DNA from: JAXHTH01 sp034211115
GTDB taxonomy: Bacteria > Planctomycetota > Phycisphaerae > Phycisphaerales > SM1A02
NCBI GenBank assembly: GCA_034211115.1
Contig: JAXHTH010000365.1
Span: 1 to 11,045, forward strand
Length of the DNA: 11,045 nucleotides
Reading direction: 5' to 3'
Of the stretch, positions 5,383-11,045 are shown one piece after another. Every line of letters starts with the position of its first letter. Position 1 is the first letter of the stretch. Under the pieces are notes generated by a model, which had not been told where the DNA came from, ran no database searches, and saw only the letters and a list, made by a program, of their open reading frames with translations. The translations under genes and the position numbers were made by a program.

Positions 5383-5526
5383 GGAAGCCGGATCTGACGA
5401 GCGCAGCGAGGAAGATCCGGGTCGGCCCACCCCGGTGGCGCGTGTCACCCTTCATCCGCGCCGCGGTGGGGCGTGCCTCCGGCGGGTCACGTGTGAACGT
5501 GCTTCGCGCTGGCGGGACGAAGCACG
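5383..5526. repeat. Dispersed structured repeat, copy A (three hairpins)
   Basis: Bases 5387-5423 are identical to 10916-10952, and the similarity continues at matched spacing through TTCATCCGCG and GCTTCGC. Three hairpins can be drawn: CCGGATCT (5388-5395) with AGATCCGG (5413-5420); ACCCTTCA (5447-5454) with TGGGGCGT (5467-5474), with G-T pairs and one mismatch; and CGTGCTTCG (5498-5506) with CGAAGCACG (5518-5526), perfect. It fills most of the 319-bp gap (5276-5594) between the divergent DUF368 gene and galE, which holds no gene. Past 5526 the remaining gap contains TACCAT (5552-5557) as a very weak promoter hint for galE. Confidence 0.75.
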
Positions 5527-5594
5527 CCACCCGGCGCCGCGGTCCGGGCGTTACCATGCGCCGCGGACTCCTTCATCGCCATCGAGACTGCCTC

Positions 5595-6617
5595 ATGAAC
5601 ATCCTCGTCACCGGCGGCGCCGGGTACATCGGCTCGCATGCCGTTCTTCGACTGCTCGAGGACGGCCACGCCGTCACCGTGGTGGACAATCTCTCCCGCG
5701 GCCATCGCGCGGCGATCGACATCCTCCGCCCGCTGGGCGACCTGCACTTCGCCGAAGGCGATGTCGGCGATCGGGCGCTGCTCGTCGATCTGCTGCGCCG
5801 GCGCTCCATCGACGTCGTGATGCACTTCGCCGCGATGGCCTACGTCGGAGAGTCGATGGAGATGCCGCTCGCCTACTACCGCCGCAACACCGCCGATACG
5901 CTCGCGCTGGTCGAGGCGATCGACGACGCCGACGTTGCGCGGGTCATCTTCTCCAGCAGTTGCGCCACCTACGGCGAGCCGGCGCCTGAGCACATCCCCA
6001 TCGGCGAAGACTGCCCGCAACAGCCGATCAATCCCTACGGCCGATCGAAGCTGCACGGCGAGCACATCCTGACGGATTACGCGCAGACGAAACAGCGGCG
6101 CGGCGACGAGTTCGCGATCACCGCCCTGCGCTACTTCAATGTCGCCGGCTGCGATCGCGCCGGGCGGATCGGCGAAGATCATCGTCCCGAGACGCATCTC
6201 ATCCCGATCTGCCTGGAGGTCGCGCTGGGGCAGCGCGATGCCATCACCGTCTTCGGGACCGACTACGACACGCCGGACGGAACGTGCATCCGTGATTACG
6301 TGCACGTCGAGGACCTGATCGATGCGCACGTCGCCGCGATGAAGGCGCTGAAGCCGGGACAGGGCGCGGCGTACAACGTCGGCATCGGCCGCGGCTACTC
6401 CGTGCGCGAGGTGATCGACGCAACACGGCGGGTGACGGGCATCGACTTCGCCGAGGTCGAGGGCGCGCGGCGCGAGGGCGATCCGCCCCGGCTCTTCGCC
6501 GATCCCGCCCGGATTCACCGCGAACTGGGATGGCGGGCGGAATACACCGACCTCGAGAAGATCATCGAGACCGCCTGGCACTGGAAGCGCGATCACCGGC
6601 GGGGCTACGGCCCGTAG
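5595..6617 (+). CDS. galE: UDP-glucose 4-epimerase
   Basis: A 340-aa cytosolic extended short-chain dehydrogenase that interconverts UDP-glucose and UDP-galactose with tightly bound NAD; some members also use the N-acetyl sugars. Visible features: NAD-binding GGAGYIGSH (7-15), Asp31 at the end of the second strand (VVDNLSRGH), HFAAMAYVGESM (77-88), FSSSCATYG (119-127), INPYGRSK (145-152), RYFNVAGC (179-186) and IRDYVHVEDL (232-241). Ser122, Tyr148 and Lys152 match Ser124, Tyr149 and Lys153 of E. coli GalE, and length is normal. ATG 5595 puts the first strand at residue 2, as in the family. An in-frame ATG at 5556 would add 13 basic residues and is less likely. No clear Shine-Dalgarno is seen. 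It stands alone, divergent from the DUF368 gene and 149 bases before the tricorn gene, supplying galactose units for surface glycans. Confidence 0.95.
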   Translation: MNILVTGGAGYIGSHAVLRLLEDGHAVTVVDNLSRGHRAAIDILRPLGDLHFAEGDVGDRALLVDLLRRRSIDVVMHFAAMAYVGESMEMPLAYYRRNTADTLALVEAIDDADVARVIFSSSCATYGEPAPEHIPIGEDCPQQPINPYGRSKLHGEHILTDYAQTKQRRGDEFAITALRYFNVAGCDRAGRIGEDHRPETHLIPICLEVALGQRDAITVFGTDYDTPDGTCIRDYVHVEDLIDAHVAAMKALKPGQGAAYNVGIGRGYSVREVIDATRRVTGIDFAEVEGARREGDPPRLFADPARIHRELGWRAEYTDLEKIIETAWHWKRDHRRGYGP

Positions 6618-6719
6618 GCCGTCCCGGACGGCACGATTCCCATTGACCGACGTGCAATCATCGGCCGAAGCGACCGCCCGGTCCGGGGAGGTGCAACCGC
6701 ATCGAGGCCGGCCGGAACT

Positions 6720-6725
6720 TATACT
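6720..6725 (+). promoter_or_regulatory. -10-like element TATACT for the tricorn-type protease gene
   Basis: TATACT matches the -10 consensus at five of six positions and lies 41 bases before ATG 6767, giving a leader of about 35 bases that contains the ribosome site GGAG. No -35 is recognisable. The gap 6618-6766 otherwise shows nothing. Confidence 0.45.
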
Positions 6726-6766
6726 GGCCGCTTCCTTTCGCGGTCCGCGTTCCCTGGAGTTTGCCG

Positions 6767-9700
6767 ATGCTGCGCACGATCGTTTCCGCTCTGCTCGCCG
6801 CGCTCGTCTTTTCCACGACCGGTCAGGCCCACGTCGGGTACTACCGCTATCCGGCCCTGCACGAAGACACGCTCGTCTTCGCCGCGGAGGGTGATCTCTG
6901 GGTGGTTTCCGTCGAAGGAGGCGCGGCGCGACGACTCACGACGCACGGCGAGGAGGAGACCCACCCGGCGATCTCGCCCGACGGCTCGCTCGTCGCCTTC
7001 TGCGCCGGCTACGAGGGACCGACGGAGATCTACACCATTCCCCTCGAAGGCGGCGTGCCCGTGCGGCGAACGTACGGCACGCGCCGCGCCGCCGTCGCGG
7101 GCTGGACGCCTGAGGGCGAGATCCTCTATACCAGCCGACATCACGCCACGCTCCCCAACTCCCAGCTCTTTGCCATCAACCTCGAGACCAACGAGCAGAC
7201 GCGGCTGCCGCTCGCCCAGGCCTCCGACGGCGTCATCAACGAGGACGGCGTGCTGTTCTTCACCCGCCTGCCCTTCCAGGGCAGCCACGTCAAGCGCTAC
7301 GTCGGCGGGACCGCGCGCAATCTCTGGAAGTTCAGCGATGAGCTCAAGGAAGCCGTCCCCCTGATCCCCGGCTCGCGCAACGAGTCGTTCAACCCGATGT
7401 GGTGGAGCGGCCGGCTGTATTTCACCACCGACCGCGATGGCACAATGAACATCTGGTCGATGGAGCCGAACGGCTCCGATCTGAAGCAGCATACGCACTA
7501 CAAGGGCTGGGGCGTCAAGACGCCATCGCTGTCCGAAGGCCGGATCGTGTATCAGCTCGGCGCCGAGCTGCATCTGTTCGACATCAGGAATCCGCCGGCG
7601 AAGACGATCCCCATTACCCTCGCCTCCGATCTTGCCCAGATGGGCGTAAAGTGGCTGACGAGGCCGATGAGCTATCTCACAAGCGCCCATCCCTCGCCGG
7701 ACGGCGATCGCGTCGTCCTCACCGCGCGGGGGGAGATCTTCGTCGCCCCGCGCAAGGAAGGCCGGCTCATTCAGCTCACCCGCACGAGCGGCGTGCGCTA
7801 CCGGCAGGCGACGTTTGACCCCGAGGGCGAGTCGATCATCACCTTCTCCGACGAGTCGGGCGAGATCGAGCTGTGGTCGATCCCCGCCGACGGCCTGGGC
7901 GCGCCGGAGCAGCTCACCGAGGGCGGAACCATCCTCCGCTTCGACCCGACCGTCTCGCCCGACGGGCGGTGGATCGCCTACCAGGACAAGAACTGGGAGC
8001 TGTGGGTGTACGACACGGAGGAGGGCAGACACACGCGCATTGCGCGCTCGGACTGGGAGCAGTTCCGCGATCTCACCTGGTCGCCGGACAGCAAATGGCT
8101 GGCGTTCGTCGAGGTCGCGGCCAACACCTTCCGGCAGATCAGGCTCTATCACGTCACCGACGGGTCGATCGTGACCGTCACGAGCGATCGGATCAACAGC
8201 TCCAGCCCGGCGTGGACGCCGGACGGGAAGTGGATGTACTTCCTCTCGGACCGCAACTTCAGCAACCTCACCGGCTCGGTGTGGGGGCCGTACCAGCCCG
8301 AGCCGGTTCTGCACGACATGACCGAGCTGTACGTCGTCTCCCTGACCGAGGAGAAGCGATCCCCGTTCCAGCCGCCCGATGAACTGGTGGCCGCGGAGGA
8401 GAAAGAGAAGGAAGAAGCCGAGGAGGACGAGGCCGAAGAGGCGGCAGACGAAGACGCCGACGAGACTGACGAAGCAGACAACGAGGACGAGACCGACGAC
8501 GCGGACGAAGACGACGAAGACGAGATCAGCGAACTCGACCTCTTCCTCGACGACATCCGCCATCGCGCGATGCGCGTTCCCGTCCCGCCGGGTGAGTACT
8601 CCAGCCTCTCCGTCACCGACAGGCACCTGTACTGGATCGCACGTGAAGGTCCGCCGTCGCGCAAGCGATCGCTTCAGGCCCTGAAGATCGGCAACGAGAA
8701 GCCCGAGGTCAAGACCGTCGCCGACGACGTCCGCAGCTACGAGCTGACGCTCGATCGCAAGCGCATCCTGCTGCGCAAGGGATCGTCGTTCCACATCATC
8801 GATGCGAAGGGCGGGAAGGCCGCGCTCGACGACGCGAAGGTCGATCTCAGCCGGTGGCGCTTCCCCCTCGATCCCCGCGAGGAATGGCGGCAGATGTTCA
8901 CCGAGGCCTGGCGGCTGGAGCGCGACTACTTCTACGCCCCGAACATGCACGGCGTGGACTGGCGCGCCATGCTCGAAAAGTACCGCCCGCTCGTCGATCG
9001 CGTCACCACCCGCGCTGAGCTGAGCGACCTGCTGGCGCAGATGATGAGCGAGATCTCCGCCCTGCACACGTTCGTCGTCGGCGGCGATTATCGAAGCGGG
9101 CGCCAGAGCATCGGCCAGGCCGCGCTGGGGGCGCGCCTGGCCCGCGACGAGCAGGCCGGCGGGTATCGCATCGAGCACATCTACCGCACCGATCCGGACT
9201 TCCCCGACCGCCGCTCGCCCCTCGCCAGACCGCATCTCGAAATCGACGAGGACGATGTGATCGAGATGGTCAACGGCGTCGACACCCTCTCCGTGCGCGA
9301 CATCGGAATCCTCCTCCGCGACCAGGCCGGCGTGCAGGTGCGGTTGCGCCTCATCCCCGCCGACGGTGGCGAGAAGCGCGATGTCATCGTCGAGCCCATC
9401 TCCTTCCCGGCCGAGCGCAGCCTGCGCTACGACGACTGGGAGCACACCCGCCGCCTGATGGTCGAGGAGCTCAGCGACGGTCGGATCGGATACGTCCACC
9501 TTCGCGCGATGGGCGGGGGAAACTACAGCGAGTTCGCCCGCAACTTCTATCCCGTCTTCGATCGGGAGGGGCTGATCATCGACGTGCGCCACAACAACGG
9601 AGGCAACATCGACTCCTGGATCCTCAGCCGGCTCATCCGCGAGGCGTGGATGTACTGGAAGGGACGCGTGGGCGAGCCGACCTGGAACATGCAGTACGCC

Positions 9701-10093
9701 TTCCGGGGCCACATGGCCGCGTTGTGCAACGAGCGCACCGCCTCGGACGGCGAGACGTTCATCGAGGGTTTCCGCCGCCTGGGGCTGGGCAAGGTCATCG
9801 GCACCCGCACCTGGGGCGGGGGGATCTGGCTGTCCATGTCCAACCGGCTCGTGGACTTCGGCATCGCCTCCGCGGCCGAGTTCGGCGTCTACGGCCCGGA
9901 GGGCGAGTGGATCATCGAGATGGACGGCGTCGAGCCGGACATGGTCGTCGATAATCTCCCGCACGCGACGTTCAAGGGCGAGGACGCCCAGCTTCGCGCG
10001 GCCGTCGAGCATCTGTTGGAACGGATCGCCGCCGATCCCCGCCCCGTCCCGCCGCCTCCGCCGTGGCCGGACAAGTCCTTCGACAACAATTGA
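6767..10093 (+). CDS. Exported tricorn protease homolog (S41 family) with beta-propeller, PDZ and acidic linker
   Basis: A 1108-aa protein. Residues 1-21 are a signal peptide (MLRTIVSALLAALVF..GQA|HV), so it should act outside the cytoplasmic membrane. Residues about 24-525 are beta-propeller with PD40-type repeats (ISPDGSLVAF, WTPEGEILYT, VSPDGRWIAY, WSPDSKWLAF, WTPDGKWMYF). An acidic linker spans 544-590. A helical core domain (about 700-780) carries SALHTFVVGGD with His767. A PDZ-like region (about 790-875) comes before the S41 domain, with Ser993 in NERTASDGE and Glu1051 in IIEMDGVEPD. These match His746, Ser965 and Glu1023 of archaeal tricorn; the residue before His767 is Leu, where tricorn has Ser745. 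Archaeal tricorn trims peptides from the proteasome, but an exported bacterial form more likely degrades periplasmic peptides. ATG 6767 has GGAG seven bases upstream; the TTG at 6761 is too close to it. Confidence 0.93.
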   Translation: MLRTIVSALLAALVFSTTGQAHVGYYRYPALHEDTLVFAAEGDLWVVSVEGGAARRLTTHGEEETHPAISPDGSLVAFCAGYEGPTEIYTIPLEGGVPVRRTYGTRRAAVAGWTPEGEILYTSRHHATLPNSQLFAINLETNEQTRLPLAQASDGVINEDGVLFFTRLPFQGSHVKRYVGGTARNLWKFSDELKEAVPLIPGSRNESFNPMWWSGRLYFTTDRDGTMNIWSMEPNGSDLKQHTHYKGWGVKTPSLSEGRIVYQLGAELHLFDIRNPPAKTIPITLASDLAQMGVKWLTRPMSYLTSAHPSPDGDRVVLTARGEIFVAPRKEGRLIQLTRTSGVRYRQATFDPEGESIITFSDESGEIELWSIPADGLGAPEQLTEGGTILRFDPTVSPDGRWIAYQDKNWELWVYDTEEGRHTRIARSDWEQFRDLTWSPDSKWLAFVEVAANTFRQIRLYHVTDGSIVTVTSDRINSSSPAWTPDGKWMYFLSDRNFSNLTGSVWGPYQPEPVLHDMTELYVVSLTEEKRSPFQPPDELVAAEEKEKEEAEEDEAEEAADEDADETDEADNEDETDDADEDDEDEISELDLFLDDIRHRAMRVPVPPGEYSSLSVTDRHLYWIAREGPPSRKRSLQALKIGNEKPEVKTVADDVRSYELTLDRKRILLRKGSSFHIIDAKGGKAALDDAKVDLSRWRFPLDPREEWRQMFTEAWRLERDYFYAPNMHGVDWRAMLEKYRPLVDRVTTRAELSDLLAQMMSEISALHTFVVGGDYRSGRQSIGQAALGARLARDEQAGGYRIEHIYRTDPDFPDRRSPLARPHLEIDEDDVIEMVNGVDTLSVRDIGILLRDQAGVQVRLRLIPADGGEKRDVIVEPISFPAERSLRYDDWEHTRRLMVEELSDGRIGYVHLRAMGGGNYSEFARNFYPVFDREGLIIDVRHNNGGNIDSWILSRLIREAWMYWKGRVGEPTWNMQYAFRGHMAALCNERTASDGETFIEGFRRLGLGKVIGTRTWGGGIWLSMSNRLVDFGIASAAEFGVYGPEGEWIIEMDGVEPDMVVDNLPHATFKGEDAQLRAAVEHLLERIAADPRPVPPPPPWPDKSFDNN

Positions 10094-10133
10094 GCACGAG
10101 GCGAAAAGGCAGCCGCTCCCATGCGCACCAATG

Positions 10134-10139
10134 TAGAAT
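10134..10139 (+). promoter_or_regulatory. -10-like hexamer TAGAAT immediately upstream of the methyltransferase
   Basis: TAGAAT (five of six matches to TATAAT) ends eight bases before ATG 10148, placing a transcription start within a few bases of the start codon. It lies in the 54-bp gap after the protease gene. No -35 or Shine-Dalgarno is seen nearby. Confidence 0.35.
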
Positions 10140-10147
10140 CCCCGGTG

Positions 10148-10900
10148 ATGGACCGTTGGCTCTTTTATGACGTCACCCACGCCCTGCACACCTACTGCAA
10201 TCCGATCACGGCCCGGAAGACCGCCGAGATCGGACGTGTGCTCCGCCTGAAACCCCAGCACCGCGTGCTCGACATCGCCTGCGGGCACGGCGAGATGCTC
10301 GTCTCCTGGGCGTCCGAGCACGGCATCTCCGGGGTGGGCGTCGACGCCTCCCCCTATGCCATCGAACGCGCCAAGCGGCGCGCCACCGGCCGCAACCAGG
10401 ATGACAGCATCGTCTTCGTCCTCGCCCTGGGCGAGGAGTACCGGCCGCCCCGGACCGGGCTGTTCGACGTGGCCGCCTGCATCGGCGCCTCCTGGATCTG
10501 GGGCACTTACGAGCGGATGCTCGAAGCGCTGATCGGCTACACCCAGCCCGGCGGCCTGCTCGTCATCGGCCAGCCGCACTGGATCAGCGACCCGCCCGAG
10601 GAGTACCTGATCGCACAGGGACTGCAGCGCGAGGCGTTTCACACGCTCTGGGAGCACGTGGACATCGCCCGCGGGATGGGAATGACCCTGATTTACATGG
10701 CCGAGTCCTCCCGCGACGAGTGGGATCGTTACGAGATGCTCCAGGCCGCCAGCGTGGATCGCTTCGAACAGGATCATACCAATCACCCCGACCTGGCCGA
10801 GATCCGAACCCGGTGCGACCAGAGCCGCGAGGCGTACCTGCGCTGGGGCCGGGACTGCTGCGGCTTCGCCCTCTACGTCTTCCGAACGCCGGCCGAGTAG
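10148..10900 (+). CDS. Class I SAM-dependent methyltransferase, substrate unknown
   Basis: A 250-aa cytosolic protein with the Rossmann-type methyltransferase core. After a leader MDRWLFYDVTHALHTYCNPI comes motif I RVLDIACGHGEML (39-51), the acidic strand end GVGVDASP (62-69) that binds the ribose of S-adenosylmethionine, LFDVAACIGASWIWG (105-119) in the place of motif IV, and PGGLLVIGQPHWI (134-146) as post-motif II. The C-terminal third (150-250) is a helical, charged lid ending RDCCGFALYVFRTPAE. The family is general (Methyltransf_25/11-like) and gives no substrate. An ATG at 10121 would add nine residues, but its codons AAT GTA GAA are unlike the gene body and a TAGAAT sits there, so 10148 is preferred. 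It follows the protease by 54 bases on the same strand and may be partly co-transcribed with it; no functional link is evident. Confidence 0.88.
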   Translation: MDRWLFYDVTHALHTYCNPITARKTAEIGRVLRLKPQHRVLDIACGHGEMLVSWASEHGISGVGVDASPYAIERAKRRATGRNQDDSIVFVLALGEEYRPPRTGLFDVAACIGASWIWGTYERMLEALIGYTQPGGLLVIGQPHWISDPPEEYLIAQGLQREAFHTLWEHVDIARGMGMTLIYMAESSRDEWDRYEMLQAASVDRFEQDHTNHPDLAEIRTRCDQSREAYLRWGRDCCGFALYVFRTPAE

Positions 10901-10911
10901 GACCGCGCCGC

Positions 10912-11045
10912 GGACGCCGGATCTGACGAGCGCAGCGAGGAAGATCCGGGTCCCCCCACACCCCGACGCGGGTGCGACGCTTCATCCGCGCGGCGGTGAA
11001 GCGTGCGATTCCGCCCCCCCATGTCCAACCATGCTTCGCCCTGAC
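10912..11045. repeat. Dispersed structured repeat, copy B (cut by window end)
   Basis: Begins 12 bases after the methyltransferase stop. Bases 10916-10952 equal 5387-5423 of copy A, then TTCATCCGCG (10981-10990) and ATGCTTCGCC (11031-11040) recur at nearly the same spacing as in copy A. Hairpin one is identical (CCGGATCT/AGATCCGG). Hairpin two is perfect here: ACGCTTCA (10977-10984) with TGAAGCGT (10997-11004). The left arm of hairpin three is present but its partner lies beyond the window. Confidence 0.75.

Noticed and set aside
4274..5989. A 571-residue plus-strand open frame across the DUF368 gene, the repeat element and the start of galE
   Set aside because: It mirrors the DUF368 gene and ends inside galE in another frame. 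The composition is Arg/Asp/Glu/His-rich with no family features.
6643..6894. An 83-residue plus-strand frame between galE and the tricorn gene
   Set aside because: It starts with TTG without a ribosome site, overlaps the tricorn signal peptide in another frame and covers the TATACT promoter candidate.
8149..8664. Minus-strand Ser-rich 171-residue frame
   Set aside because: The poly-Ser run is simply the complement of the GAC/GAG-rich acidic linker codons of the tricorn homolog.
6719..10786. A 1355-residue open frame on the minus strand covering the whole tricorn and part of the methyltransferase gene
   Set aside because: Long antisense frames are expected opposite GC-rich genes with strong G/C third positions. 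The translation is Val/Ala/Gly/Arg/Asp-rich without any recognisable domain, while the plus-strand proteins have clear families. It also runs across the gap between two genes.

Overview
This is a gene-dense, very GC-rich bacterial chromosomal window with strong G/C preference at third codon positions. It carries nine protein-coding genes and no rRNA, tRNA, CRISPR array, transposase or phage gene that I can see. The gene mix (an exported tricorn-type protease with a beta-propeller, a CapD-type sugar dehydratase, GalE, a DUF368 membrane protein, ACT-domain and orphan small proteins) and the short repetitive intergenic sequences would fit a free-living Planctomycetota-like bacterium, perhaps of the Phycisphaerae. 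That placement is an impression from memory, not a demonstrated fact.

Layout. At the left edge is the 3' part of a phosphinothricin-type GNAT acetyltransferase on the plus strand (3-401). Positions 402-580 hold short repeats and a hairpin between convergent genes. A minus-strand cluster follows, read from right to left: a 105-aa helical protein (1853-1536), a 147-aa three-pass membrane protein (1539-1096) and dUTPase (dut, 1036-581). The first two overlap by ATGA, and an alternative dut start would do the same. Next on the minus strand are a soluble CapD/WbpM-like nucleotide-sugar 4,6-dehydratase (3504-2020), an intergenic patch with three 19-bp tandem repeats inside an inverted repeat, a two-ACT-domain protein (4160-3756) and a DUF368 membrane protein (5275-4256), a family that includes undecaprenyl-phosphate translocases.

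A 319-bp divergent gap (5276-5594) contains a multi-hairpin repeat element. To its right, on the plus strand, are galE (5595-6617), the 1108-aa tricorn homolog (6767-10093) and a class I SAM-dependent methyltransferase (10148-10900). A second copy of the repeat element runs from 10912 into the window end.

How the genes fit together. CapD-like dehydratase, GalE and DUF368 all touch surface-polysaccharide metabolism: the first two make nucleotide sugars and the third may recycle the C55 lipid carrier. They are in separate transcription units, so this is a loose neighbourhood and not a complete polysaccharide cluster (no glycosyltransferase, flippase or polymerase is present). dut is housekeeping, and its two uncharacterised partners are the most obvious unknown genes. 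I found no convincing new defence or mobile system. The most unusual signals are the duplicated structured repeat element, the tandem-repeat patch, and a pattern in which several genes without a Shine-Dalgarno sequence have a -10-like hexamer almost touching the start codon.
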